In this document: one piece after another, positions 1 through 8,676 of the stretch | Layout: each line of letters starts with the position of its first letter | Position numbering within the stretch: position 1 is the stretch's first letter | Assembly: GCA_963676845.2 (NCBI GenBank) | Contig: CAXXKK010000031.1 | Location: 62,001-126,000, forward strand | DNA length: 64,000 nucleotides | Reading direction: 5' to 3' | DNA from: G963662675 sp963676845 | GTDB taxonomy: Bacteria; Bacteroidota; Bacteroidia; Bacteroidales; Prolixibacteraceae | Program-made: the position numbers and the translations under genes | The notes under the pieces: generated by a model | The model's input: the letters and a program-made list of their open reading frames with translations, nothing else | The model's database searches: none | Told to the model about the DNA's origin: nothing

Positions 1-2189
1 CAAATCAAGAAAGTAAATGTCCTGTTACCGGACATACAGGAAGCAATACTGCTGATAGAGGAACAACCAACCGTGATTGGTGGCCTAAACAGCTAAATCT
101 CAATATTCTTCGACAACATTCGTCATTATCTGATCCAATGGGAAAAGATTTTAATTATGCAGAAGAGTTTAAAAGTCTGGATTACGATGCTTTGAAAAAA
201 GATCTGACTGCACTCATGACTGATTCTCAGGATTGGTGGCCAGCAGACTTTGGACACTATGGCCCATTATTTATTCGTATGGCCTGGCACAGTGCCGGAA
301 CCTATCGTACTGGAGATGGACGAGGAGGAGGAGGGAGAGGGCAACAACGTTTTGCTCCTCTTAACAGTTGGCCAGATAACGTAAGTCTGGATAAGGCGAG
401 ACGCTTGCTTTGGCCGATCAAACAAAAATATGGGCGTAAAATCTCTTGGGCAGATCTGTTGATTTTAACAGGAAATGTTGCCTTGGAAAGCATGGGCTTT
501 AAAACTTTTGGGTTTGGTGGAGGTCGCGAAGATGTTTGGGAACCCGATCAGGATGTGTACTGGGGAAGTGAGAAGGAATGGCTGGCAACAAGTGAAAAGC
601 CTGATAGCCGTTATTCTGGAGATAGGGATCTGGAGAACCCGCTGGCTGCAGTACAAATGGGTTTGATATACGTAAATCCTGAAGGTCCTGATGGCAACCC
701 AGATCCGGTTGCAGCAGCAAAAGATATTCGTGAAACTTTTGCCCGCATGGCCATGAATGATGAAGAAACTGTTGCTTTAATTGCAGGAGGACATACTTTT
801 GGTAAAACACATGGTGCAGGTCCGGCAGATCATGTGGGGTTAGATCCTGAAGAAGCTCCACTGGAAGAGCAAGGCCTGGGATGGAAAAGTACTTTTGGCA
901 CAGGAAAAGGTGGTGATGCGATTACCAGTGGACTTGAAGTTACTTGGACACAGCTACCGACAAAATGGAGCTATTATTTCTTCAAGAATTTGTTTGAATA
1001 TGAATGGGAATTGACAAAAAGTCCGGCCGGTGCTCATCAGTGGGTAGCTAAAGATGCAGCGGAAGATGTCCCTGATGCACATGACCCATCCAAAAAGCAT
1101 CGTCCAACGATGTTGACTACCGACCTATCGCTGCGTTTTGATCCTGAATATGAAAAGATTTCAAGGCGCTTTTATGAAAACCCTTTGGAATTTGCCGATG
1201 CTTTTGCACGTGCCTGGTTTAAATTGACCCATAGAGACATGGGGCCTCTGGCTCGTTATATTGGACCTGAAGTTCCAAAAGAAGAGCTAATATGGCAAGA
1301 TCCGATTCCTGCAGTTGATCATGAATTGATCAATGAAGCTGATATTGAATTATTAAAGAAAAAAATACTTGAATCTGGATTGACTGTTTCTGAATTGGTT
1401 TACACAGCTTGGTCATCTGCTTCAACTTTTCGTGGTTCAGACAAAAGGGGAGGTGCCAATGGTGCACGTATTCGTTTTGCCCCACAAAAAGACTGGGAAG
1501 TAAATCAACCTGGTCAACTTAAAAAAGTGCTTGATGCTTTGGAAGCTATTCAACGTGAATTTAATAGTACAGATAAGAAAGTTTCGTTGGCAGACTTAAT
1601 TGTTTTAGCTGGTTCCGCAGGAGTTGAAAAAGCTGCGAAAGATGCAGGTGTTGGCATAAAAGTTCCATTTGCCCCGGGACGCATGGATGCATTACAGGAG
1701 CAGACAGATGTAGATTCGTTTGCTGTATTGGAGCCTTATGCTGATGGTTTCCGCAACTATATGAAAGCAAAATATACTGTTTCCGATGAAGAGCTTTTAA
1801 TTGATAAGGCTCAGCTTTTGACGCTTACGGTTCCGGAAATGACTGTATTGGTTGGTGGAATGCGTGCTTTAAATGCAAACTTCGGGCAATCGAAACATGG
1901 TGTGTTTACAGAAAATCCGGGAATGCTGACCAACGATTTTTTTGTGAACCTGCTGGATATGGGAACAGTTTGGGAGCCTAAACCAGATGGAACTTACAAT
2001 GGAAGAGACCGAAAAACAGGAAAAGTAAAATGGACTGCAAGCCGGGTTGATCTCGTTTTTGGTTCAAACTCTGAACTTCGGGCTCTGGCTGAAGTATATG
2101 GATCTGCCGATGCTAAAGAAAAGTTTGTGAAGGATTTTGTTTGTGCATGGAGCAAAGTAATGAACCTGGATCGGTTTGATCTGGCTTGA
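1..2189 (+). CDS. katG: Catalase-peroxidase KatG (5' end cut by window)
   Basis: Bifunctional haem enzyme that removes hydrogen peroxide by catalase and peroxidase activity. The frame is open from base 3, and the codons before the first ATG (138) encode the typical KatG N-terminus (CPVTGHTGS, then RDWWPKQLNLNILRQH), so the true start lies left of the window. The N-terminal haem domain shows the distal RMAWHSAGTYR motif, the proximal GGHTFGKTHG histidine, and the Tyr (LIYVNPEGP) and Met (RMAMND) that form the Met-Tyr-Trp crosslink needed for catalase activity. The degenerate C-terminal duplicate follows (AWSSASTFRGSDKRGGANGA). The 3' end is intact and is followed by a strong terminator. Regulation cannot be seen because the promoter is outside the window. 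Confidence 0.97.
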   Translation, partial: NQESKCPVTGHTGSNTADRGTTNRDWWPKQLNLNILRQHSSLSDPMGKDFNYAEEFKSLDYDALKKDLTALMTDSQDWWPADFGHYGPLFIRMAWHSAGTYRTGDGRGGGGRGQQRFAPLNSWPDNVSLDKARRLLWPIKQKYGRKISWADLLILTGNVALESMGFKTFGFGGGREDVWEPDQDVYWGSEKEWLATSEKPDSRYSGDRDLENPLAAVQMGLIYVNPEGPDGNPDPVAAAKDIRETFARMAMNDEETVALIAGGHTFGKTHGAGPADHVGLDPEEAPLEEQGLGWKSTFGTGKGGDAITSGLEVTWTQLPTKWSYYFFKNLFEYEWELTKSPAGAHQWVAKDAAEDVPDAHDPSKKHRPTMLTTDLSLRFDPEYEKISRRFYENPLEFADAFARAWFKLTHRDMGPLARYIGPEVPKEELIWQDPIPAVDHELINEADIELLKKKILESGLTVSELVYTAWSSASTFRGSDKRGGANGARIRFAPQKDWEVNQPGQLKKVLDALEAIQREFNSTDKKVSLADLIVLAGSAGVEKAAKDAGVGIKVPFAPGRMDALQEQTDVDSFAVLEPYADGFRNYMKAKYTVSDEELLIDKAQLLTLTVPEMTVLVGGMRALNANFGQSKHGVFTENPGMLTNDFFVNLLDMGTVWEPKPDGTYNGRDRKTGKVKWTASRVDLVFGSNSELRALAEVYGSADAKEKFVKDFVCAWSKVMNLDRFDLA

Positions 2190-2198
2190 TGATATTTG

Positions 2199-2230
2199 AG
2201 CCCCTCGTTTAAAAGAGGGGCTGTTTTTTT
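2199..2230 (+). terminator. Rho-independent terminator of katG
   Basis: The 8-bp stem AGCCCCTC / GAGGGGCT (2199-2206 and 2215-2222) is followed by a T tract. The tract runs into the stop codon of the convergent lon gene. Confidence 0.9.
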
Positions 2231-4613
2231 ATTCCTCGAATGCTATTTTAATTACATCATCAAAGTACTCTACAAAATGTGGAGTAATTCCTTCCTTTAG
2301 ATAATCCGGTAATTCGTCGAAATCTTTTTTATTGGCTGCCGGGAAAATTAATTCAAAAACTTTAACACGTCGGGCAGCAATTGTTTTTTCTCTTAATCCG
2401 CCTATCGGAAGAACTTTTCCAGTTAAAGTCAACTCGCCGGTCATGCCCAGTCCTTTTCTTAAGGCTTTATTTTTTGCCAAAGAGTAAAGTGATAATGCCA
2501 TCGTAATTCCAGCAGAAGGACCATCTTTAGGTGTTGCACCTGCCGGAACATGCAGGTGGATAAAATGATTGTTAAAAAAGTTATCTCCTTTTTCTTTTGA
2601 AAGCATGGAGCGCACATAAGAATAAGCAATTTCAGAAGATTCCTGCATTACATTGCCCAATTGACCGGTTTGCTTAAAACCTCCGCTTTTACCTTTTATT
2701 GCAGAAGCTTCAATATATAGAATGGCTCCTCCCAAGGCAGTCCATGCTAAACCCATAGTAACGCCTGGAATGGATTTCTTGTAGAGCTCTTCATTTGAAA
2801 ATATTGGTTGTCCGAGAAAATCGACCAGATTTTTGCTGCTTACATTGATTTTGCCGTTTTTTGTGTCAGATTGCATTAGGGTAGCCTTGCGCATAATCTT
2901 TTTAATTTGATTTTCCATACCTCTTACTCCTGCTTCCCGGGCATAACCATCAGCAATTTTTACAAGTGCTGAATCTGTAATTTTTATTTCAGAAGCTTTT
3001 AATCCATGTTCTTTCCTTTGTTTCGGAATAAGAAAGCGTTTCCCAATTTCTACCTTTTCCTCTAGTATATAACCAGATAATTTAATGATTTCCATACGGT
3101 CGAGTAATGGACGGGGAATGGTGTCTAACTGGTTTGCTGTTGTAACAAATAAAATATTGGAAAGGTCAAAACGAACATCAAGATAGTGATCCAGAAAATC
3201 TTTGTTTTGTTCCGGGTCCAGAACTTCTAAAAGGGCAGAGGCCGGATCTCCCTGATAGCTGACTCCAATTTTATCAATCTCATCCAGCATGATTACCGGA
3301 TTAGAAACACCAGTTCTCTTCAAACTTTGTATTAGCTTGCCAGGCATCGCGCCAATATATGTTCTTCGGTGACCTTTAATTTCTGCTTCATCACGCATGC
3401 CCCCAACCGAGAATCGGTAAAATTGACGTCCCAGCGCATCAGCAATTGATTTACCAATTGAAGTTTTTCCAACACCAGGAGGACCAACCAAGCAAATGAT
3501 AGAGCCGGAAACTTTTCCTCGCTTAATAATGGTTCCAATAAATTCAAGGATGCGTTGTTTCACGTCGTTTAGCCCATAATGTTGCTCATCCAGAATTTTG
3601 CGTGCTTTTGTCAGATCGTAGTTCTCATCAGAGAATACGCCCCATGGTAAATCAGTTAGCCAGTTTAGATATGTGCGTGAAACCTGGTATTCAGCTGAAC
3701 CTGCTTCAAGTGTCCTCATTTTGTCCATTTCCTCTTTTATCGTACGAGCAGCTTCATCACTTAAAACCAGTTTCCGAAGTTTATTATCAATGGCATCCAA
3801 TTCACTGGTTTTGTCATCTTTTTCAAGTCCAAGTTCCTGTTTTATTACTTTTAGCTGTTCCCGAAGGAAAAACTCTCGTTGTTGTTTGGATACTTTTTCT
3901 TCTATTTGTTTCTGAATATCTTGTTGTAGTTGATTTAATTCAATTTCTTCTTTTAGAAGAATTAAAAGCTTTTCACTTCTTTCGTATAAATTATAGGTTT
4001 CTAAAATATCTTGTAAGCGATCACTCTCAGTACTTAAAAATGAAGTAACTAAATCCATTAGCAATCCAGGTTTTTCCATTCCAACCTGTGAAAGTGCCAG
4101 CTTCATTTGTTCCTGGAACATTGGGTTTAGTTTAATTAAATCTTTCACAGAGCTTATTACTGCCAGCGTATAAGCTTTCAATTCCGGAGATGGACTTTCG
4201 TTTGATTCTTGTCCATACTCGATTTGCCAGTGTGGAATATTGCTTCTGTAAATTGTTCTTTTGTATGTAAATCGGGTTAATGCCTGAGCAAAAAATTGTA
4301 TTCCAGTCTGATCTTCTTTTATAACCTTGTAAACCTTTAATAATGTCCCGGTACGATGCAATTCCGATGACATGAAATTCTTTTCGTTGATTTCCTTTAT
4401 TAACGATACACCTAAAAAGCCATCATTATTTTCTATTGCATATTTTACGTACTTAACTGCTTGTGGGCTTAAGAAAGTAAGAGGTAGTGCCAATCCCGGA
4501 AATATAGGTCTGTTTTCAACCGGAAGGACAATAACATTGTCTGGGTAGATCTCAGAAACCAGAACAATTCCGGAATGTCCATTTTCATTGTTTCCCATTG
4601 TCATATCTTTCAA
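2229..4613 (-). CDS. lon: ATP-dependent Lon protease
   Basis: Cytoplasmic AAA+ serine protease that degrades misfolded and regulatory proteins. The 794 residues match the usual LonA length. An N-terminal substrate-binding domain (about 25-230) and a coiled-coil segment lead to the AAA+ module, with Walker A GPPGVGKTS near residue 376 and Walker B MLDEIDK. The C-terminal protease domain has Ser700 in KDGPSAG and Lys743 in GGLREK. Their 43-residue spacing equals that of E. coli S679/K722. A start at Met6 (MGNNENG) is also possible. The gene is convergent with katG. Its 331-bp upstream region holds two pairs of short direct repeats but no clear TAnnTTTG promoter for this strand. Confidence 0.98.
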   Translation of the reverse strand: MKDMTMGNNENGHSGIVLVSEIYPDNVIVLPVENRPIFPGLALPLTFLSPQAVKYVKYAIENNDGFLGVSLIKEINEKNFMSSELHRTGTLLKVYKVIKEDQTGIQFFAQALTRFTYKRTIYRSNIPHWQIEYGQESNESPSPELKAYTLAVISSVKDLIKLNPMFQEQMKLALSQVGMEKPGLLMDLVTSFLSTESDRLQDILETYNLYERSEKLLILLKEEIELNQLQQDIQKQIEEKVSKQQREFFLREQLKVIKQELGLEKDDKTSELDAIDNKLRKLVLSDEAARTIKEEMDKMRTLEAGSAEYQVSRTYLNWLTDLPWGVFSDENYDLTKARKILDEQHYGLNDVKQRILEFIGTIIKRGKVSGSIICLVGPPGVGKTSIGKSIADALGRQFYRFSVGGMRDEAEIKGHRRTYIGAMPGKLIQSLKRTGVSNPVIMLDEIDKIGVSYQGDPASALLEVLDPEQNKDFLDHYLDVRFDLSNILFVTTANQLDTIPRPLLDRMEIIKLSGYILEEKVEIGKRFLIPKQRKEHGLKASEIKITDSALVKIADGYAREAGVRGMENQIKKIMRKATLMQSDTKNGKINVSSKNLVDFLGQPIFSNEELYKKSIPGVTMGLAWTALGGAILYIEASAIKGKSGGFKQTGQLGNVMQESSEIAYSYVRSMLSKEKGDNFFNNHFIHLHVPAGATPKDGPSAGITMALSLYSLAKNKALRKGLGMTGELTLTGKVLPIGGLREKTIAARRVKVFELIFPAANKKDFDELPDYLKEGITPHFVEYFDDVIKIAFEE

Positions 4614-4887
4614 TTTTGGTTGATATTAATATTTACGATTACTGTTTGTTTTGTTTCATCTTATTCTACTTAACATGTATGATATTTTACTATTGTAGGG
4701 TATAATTTAAAGATTGATGATACATGTATGCCTTCAAAAAGAAATCCATATTACGATTGAAAAACTTTTTGTCAGTTTCTCTGACATAGAAGAATATATT
4801 GAAATAAGATCGACTAAAATTTTGTCAGTTTTATGTGAGTTAAATGAATACTAAGAATTTTTATAAATCTAGGATGTCATTTAAAAT

Positions 4888-4909
4888 ATTAGTTTGAATT
4901 CAAACTAAT
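4888..4909. promoter_or_regulatory. 22-bp perfect palindrome, probable MarR operator
   Basis: The half site ATTAGTTTGAA is followed directly by its exact reverse complement. The palindrome covers the -33 TTTG (4893-4896) of the marR-MATE promoter and ends 35 bp before the marR start. This is the expected place and symmetry for autorepression by a MarR dimer. Confidence 0.75.
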
Positions 4910-4922
4910 GATCTTACTTTTG
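4893..4922 (+). promoter_or_regulatory. Promoter of the marR-MATE operon
   Basis: The Bacteroidota-type -33 TTTG (4893-4896) and -7 TACTTTTG (4915-4922) are separated by 18 bp. This matches the TTTG / TAnnTTTG consensus recognised by the primary sigma factor of this phylum. The -33 lies inside the palindrome. Confidence 0.75.
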
Positions 4923-4944
4923 TCGCAAGAAAAGTAATGAAACG

Positions 4945-5394
4945 GTGGAAAATAAATCAGTTGGAAGATATATGGCAGAGCTAACTAAGGCGGCTCACTT
5001 AAATTTTCATTCAGAATTTAAAGATTATTCTATTGGTCATGGACAAATTAGAACTTTGATTTATGTGTCAAGGCATGAGGGAGTATCGCAGCTAGAGTTG
5101 GCAAAATGTATGAATCTTGATAAATCTTCAATCACGTCACAGCTAAAAATTCTGGAAAAGAATGGTTACATAAAAAGAAAGCCATGTATTAAAGATGCAC
5201 GTGTTCACGAGATTAGTATTACCGAGAAAACCCGATTGATTTTAAAGCCTTTAGAAACAATCTTCGCTGCCTGGAACGAAATTTTATTCGAAGGTTTTAC
5301 ATATTCCGAAAGGCAAGATGTTTTCAACTACTTGGAGCGTATGCATGAGAATGCAATGAATAAATTAGATCAGATAAAAGAAAAAAATAAGTAA
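4945..5394 (+). CDS. MarR family transcriptional regulator
   Basis: Winged-helix dimeric regulator of 149 residues. The recognition region is seen in GVSQLELAKCMNLDKSSITSQLKILEKNGYIKRKP (wing residues next to D in KDARVHEISIT). The frame begins with GTG at 4945. The next in-frame ATG is at residue 10 and would cut the first helix, so GTG is preferred. It sits 14 bp before a MATE efflux gene in the same transcript and behind a perfect palindrome, the classic arrangement of a ligand-released repressor controlling its own pump. The inducing ligand is unknown. Confidence 0.9.
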   Translation: MENKSVGRYMAELTKAAHLNFHSEFKDYSIGHGQIRTLIYVSRHEGVSQLELAKCMNLDKSSITSQLKILEKNGYIKRKPCIKDARVHEISITEKTRLILKPLETIFAAWNEILFEGFTYSERQDVFNYLERMHENAMNKLDQIKEKNK

Positions 5395-5408
5395 CCACAA
5401 GAAGGTTT

Positions 5409-6761
5409 ATGGCAAGAGGGAAAAGGAATTTAACAGAGGGAAATATTAAAAAACAACTATACAGTTTAACCTGGCCCATGTTGATGGGAATGGTTGGAAT
5501 GGTGATTTTCAACTTAGTTGATACATTTTATGTAGGAATGCTGGGTGTGCGGGAACTTGCTGCTATGAGTTTTACTTTCCCGGTTGTAATGTTTTTAAAT
5601 AGTATATCAATGGGGGTTGGAATCGGTACCAGTTCGTTGATTTCAAGAAATATTATTCATACAGAACGCAGTGAGTTAAAGATGATGTCCAGCCGATCAA
5701 TTTTGCTGGGAATAATTATCGTTCTGTTTTTTGTAGCTCTTGGCTTGCTTACTATTCGTCCTGTTTTTACAGCTTTAGGAGCAGAAGCAAGCGTTTTGGA
5801 TTTTGTTGAAGATTACATGACTGTTTGGTATTTGGGGGTTCCTTTTGTTGTGATCCCTATGACAGGTAACAATATTATTCGTGCAACGGGAGATACATTT
5901 ACTCCGGGTATGATCATGTTGGGAAATGCTGTCATAAACATCATTTTAGATCCTATGTTAATCTTTGGAATTGGTCCGTTCCCTGAGTTGGGAATAGCGG
6001 GAGCTGCTTTGGCAACCGTTATTTCACGAGCTGTTGGTTTGGTGGTAACTTTGATTGTTCTAATAAAGAAGACCAAACTATTTACATTGAAATTGGGAAA
6101 AGTTAGAGATATTCTATTTACCTGGAAGAATATCCTTTATGTCGCAATTCCTGCATCGCTTACTATGTTGATTACACCATTGTCTGTTGGATTGATCACC
6201 CGGATTATTGCAAGTTTTGGAGAAGAAGCAGTTGCTGCTTTTGGAGTTGCGACTCGGGTTGAAATGTTTGCTATGATGGTTATCATGTCTTTGGGTTCAG
6301 TATTGATCATTTTTGTTGGGCAGAACTTAAGCAAGCATAATTTTCAACGTATTCGGGAAGCATTAAAAATATCTTTGAAGTTTTCTTTGGCATGGGGACT
6401 ATTGGTTTTTGTAATTCTACTTGTTGGAGCTCATGCTATTGCATCACTCTTTGCCACCGATGAAACAGTTATTGAGATTACAAAAAGCTATTTCTACATC
6501 ATTGGTGCAAGTTATGGTTTTCAGGGGCTTGTTGCATTAAGTACTTCCAGCTTTAACGGGTTGAATAAACCTTATCCATCAACAATATTTTCATTTTTAA
6601 GAATGATGATTTTGTATGTTCCTTTAGCTTGGTTGGGTGCCCGGTTTATTGGGATTAATGGAGTATTTTGGGCAGGACTTATTGCTAATATTGTTGTGGG
6701 AATTATTTCATATAAATATTTGTTTATTACAGTGGGGAAGGTTGAAAGTGGTATTTCGTAA
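5409..6761 (+). CDS. MATE family multidrug/cation efflux transporter
   Basis: Inner-membrane antiporter of the MATE family (NorM/MepA/DinF group), 450 residues, with about 12 hydrophobic segments in two similar halves. It starts with the family-typical stretch LTWPMLMGMVGMVIFNLVDTFYVG. Such proteins export cationic drugs in exchange for H+ or Na+. An AAGAAGG sequence lies just before the ATG. It is the second gene of the marR operon, and a hairpin follows its stop. Substrate cannot be read from sequence. Confidence 0.93.
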   Translation: MARGKRNLTEGNIKKQLYSLTWPMLMGMVGMVIFNLVDTFYVGMLGVRELAAMSFTFPVVMFLNSISMGVGIGTSSLISRNIIHTERSELKMMSSRSILLGIIIVLFFVALGLLTIRPVFTALGAEASVLDFVEDYMTVWYLGVPFVVIPMTGNNIIRATGDTFTPGMIMLGNAVINIILDPMLIFGIGPFPELGIAGAALATVISRAVGLVVTLIVLIKKTKLFTLKLGKVRDILFTWKNILYVAIPASLTMLITPLSVGLITRIIASFGEEAVAAFGVATRVEMFAMMVIMSLGSVLIIFVGQNLSKHNFQRIREALKISLKFSLAWGLLVFVILLVGAHAIASLFATDETVIEITKSYFYIIGASYGFQGLVALSTSSFNGLNKPYPSTIFSFLRMMILYVPLAWLGARFIGINGVFWAGLIANIVVGIISYKYLFITVGKVESGIS

Positions 6762-6780
6762 GTAGTTTGTTGAAATAAGA

Positions 6781-6824
6781 AAAGGCCAATACTTTAAATT
6801 TATCATGGGTATTAGCCTTTTTTT
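6781..6824. terminator. Terminator between the MATE gene and a convergent lipoprotein gene
   Basis: The stem AAAGGCCAATAC / GTATTAGCCTTT has one mismatch and is followed by a T run on the + strand. The opposite strand also ends in a T-rich stretch, so it may serve both genes. Confidence 0.75.
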
Positions 6825-6835
6825 AGAATCTGCGA

Positions 6836-7279
6836 TTACATATTTGCTTCTTCATTGTCTATTACTTGGATTGTTTTTGTGTAACTTATTAGAGAGTCAC
6901 CCATTTCATAATAGTCAATTTTAAAGCTACCAGTTTCAAAGCGTATACTTAAATCACATTTTTGATTATTACTTAGAGCCTTAAATATTTGTGATTTAGA
7001 TTCTTTTTCAAAGGTTGTTATTGTCCAGTTGTTAATAGAGTTTAGTCTATAATACCAAATTCCTTCATTTTGAGCAGTTATTACTATCTTCAGTTTTGCC
7101 CCATTGAGTACTTCTGCAGTAAAACTGGATTGTGCGGGTGTATATGAGACGTTAGTCTTGTCTAAGATATTTATACCAAACAAGCCTGTTTCTGGATATA
7201 TTATCTCTTCTGGCTGATCTTTCTTGCAACTGTAGAAGAAAGCAAGAGTTATTATTATAATAAAATAAATTTTATTCAT
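6836..7279 (-). CDS. Small predicted lipoprotein of unknown function
   Basis: Not recognised. The start at 7279 is chosen because it gives a clean lipoprotein signal: MNKIY, a hydrophobic run, then the lipobox FYSC with Cys18 followed by KKD. The open frame extends 27 codons upstream, but those would bury the signal peptide. The mature part of about 130 residues is rich in beta-type sequence and has an N-terminal acidic/Pro linker (DQPEEIIYPETG). It probably sits on the inner or outer membrane facing the periplasm. It stands alone between two convergent or unrelated genes. Confidence is in the lipoprotein nature only. Confidence 0.7.
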   Translation of the reverse strand: MNKIYFIIIITLAFFYSCKKDQPEEIIYPETGLFGINILDKTNVSYTPAQSSFTAEVLNGAKLKIVITAQNEGIWYYRLNSINNWTITTFEKESKSQIFKALSNNQKCDLSIRFETGSFKIDYYEMGDSLISYTKTIQVIDNEEANM

Positions 7280-7492
7280 ATATAATATATGGCTGTGATC
7301 GTTTCTTTTGTGATACACTAAAATTAGTGACAAAGCAATAAATAAAATTATTATTTGCAAAATAATGATTATAAAAATTCAATGACCTTGTAAAGTATAA
7401 TATCAACAACAATTATTCAGAAAAGGAGAGATCAATAAATTTGAGTGTGAATAGGTTATTGAAGAAGGAATTTATTCTAATGGAATTAGGTA

Positions 7493-7526
7493 AAATAAAA
7501 ATCCCGACAGTAAAGCTGTCGGGATT
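7493..7526 (-). terminator. Rho-independent terminator of tpiA
   Basis: Stem ATCCCGACAG / CTGTCGGGAT (7501-7526) with a short TAAAG loop. On the minus strand it is followed by a T-rich tract, 29 bp after the tpiA stop. Confidence 0.88.
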
Positions 7527-7554
7527 TCATATATTAGATTGAAATATCTTTCAA

Positions 7555-8313
7555 CTAGTAAGCGTTGATGATTGCAAGGAAGTCTTCAGCTTTCAATGCA
7601 GCACCACCGATCAAACCACCATCGATATCTGGGTTTGAGAATAATTCGTTAGCGTTTTTAGCGTTACAGCTACCACCGTAAAGGATTGAAGTTTCTTCAG
7701 CGATTTCAGCACCGAATTTTTCAGCGATGATACCACGGATGAAAGCTAACATATCCTGAGCTTGCTCAGAACTTGCAGTTACACCTGTACCAATAGCCCA
7801 AATTGGTTCGTAAGCAATGATGATTTTTGAGAAATCTTCAGCAGAAAGCTGGAATACAGTTTCTTCTAACTGAGTTTTAACAAAGTCGTTTTGAGTACCA
7901 GCTTCACGAATGTCTAAAGCCTCACCACAACAGTAGATAGGAGTTAATCCGTTTTCTAAAGTTAAAGCAACTTTTTTATTTAAGATTTCACTTGTTTCAC
8001 CGTAGTATTCGCGTCTCTCAGAGTGACCTAAGATTACATACTCAGCACCTGTTGATTTTACCATTGCAGCAGAAACTTCACCAGTGAAAGCACCTTTAGC
8101 TTCAGCAGCACAGTTTTGTGAAGCAACACCAATACGGTTTGTATCTACTGTGTCAACAACTTTTGTAATGTGAGTGAATGGAGTTCCAAGAACAACAACT
8201 ACATCGTCAGCACCTTTTTCAGCTACTAAGTCATTTACTGCTTTTGCTAACTCAACACCTTCTTGTAAGGTAGTGTTACATTTCCAGTTACCGGCAACAA
8301 CTTTTTTTCTCAT
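7555..8313 (-). CDS. tpiA: Triosephosphate isomerase
   Basis: Interconverts dihydroxyacetone phosphate and glyceraldehyde-3-phosphate in glycolysis and gluconeogenesis. The 252 residues are the normal length. All key residues are visible: Lys11 in AGNWK, the electrophile His97 in LGHSERR, the base Glu169 in AYEPIWAIGTG (which also begins the flexible lid), and the phosphate-binding YGGSCN and DGGLIGGAAL loops. It is monocistronic, with a TATTTTTG -7 element upstream and a terminator downstream. Codon use is more biased than in neighbours, consistent with high expression. Confidence 0.98.
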   Translation of the reverse strand: MRKKVVAGNWKCNTTLQEGVELAKAVNDLVAEKGADDVVVVLGTPFTHITKVVDTVDTNRIGVASQNCAAEAKGAFTGEVSAAMVKSTGAEYVILGHSERREYYGETSEILNKKVALTLENGLTPIYCCGEALDIREAGTQNDFVKTQLEETVFQLSAEDFSKIIIAYEPIWAIGTGVTASSEQAQDMLAFIRGIIAEKFGAEIAEETSILYGGSCNAKNANELFSNPDIDGGLIGGAALKAEDFLAIINAY

Positions 8314-8359
8314 GATTTAATATTTAGTTTATCTTTTTTGTAAAATGAAAATATCGCTG

Positions 8360-8367
8360 CAAAAATA
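8360..8367 (-). promoter_or_regulatory. -7 element of tpiA promoter
   Basis: TATTTTTG read on the minus strand, 47 bp upstream of the tpiA start. No good -33 TTTG is seen at the usual distance. Confidence 0.55.
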
Positions 8368-8636
8368 GGAAAAGACAATTAACAATACGCTATAAGCTGA
8401 GAAAGGGGTGGGAATTTAACTTTTGTTTAAACCGTTTCCCTCTAAAAAATAGGCTTGTCAACTTTCTTTTTTCGAATAAGTTATGGAATTGCAAATCTGG
8501 GATGCATTCTTTAATCAAATTATTTAAACGACTTGTTTCAGTCACAATTTGTACTTATAATTACTTCATAAACTTGACAAACAACGAATATCATTTAAAT
8601 TTGCAGTATGCATGTGATGCATTAAAAAATTAATGC

Positions 8637-8644
8637 TACTTTTG
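8637..8644 (+). promoter_or_regulatory. -7 element of the IMP dehydrogenase promoter
   Basis: TACTTTTG, 32 bp before the ATG, is an exact TAnnTTTG match. The -33 position is not TTTG. Confidence 0.6.
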
Positions 8645-8676
8645 CGCAATTTTTTAACTAAAATAGTTGGCTTATC

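Larger units (their letters stand above)
4614..4944. other. Intergenic region between lon and marR with short direct repeats
   Basis: 331 bp without a gene, AT-rich. It holds two copies of ACATGTATG (4673-4681 and 4722-4730), two copies of TTTTGTCAGTTT (4767-4778 and 4820-4831), the 22-bp marR palindrome (4888-4909) and the marR promoter. The repeats could be regulator sites for lon, but nothing in the sequence identifies the protein. Confidence 0.5.
8314..8676. other. Divergent promoter region between tpiA and the IMP dehydrogenase gene
   Basis: 363 bp without a gene. It contains -7 elements for both flanking genes and a pair of ATGCAT hexamers (8608-8613 and 8617-8622) 15 bp upstream of the IMPDH -7 box, which could be an operator. 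Nothing else is recognised. Confidence 0.5.

Noticed and set aside
3602..4048. 148-residue open frame opposite lon
   Set aside because: It lies fully antisense to conserved Lon coding sequence and has a low-complexity translation, so it is a shadow frame.
8608..8622. ATGCAT pair as a purine-responsive operator for the IMP dehydrogenase gene
   Set aside because: ATGCAT is self-complementary and short; two copies in AT-rich DNA are weak evidence and no purine repressor is nearby.
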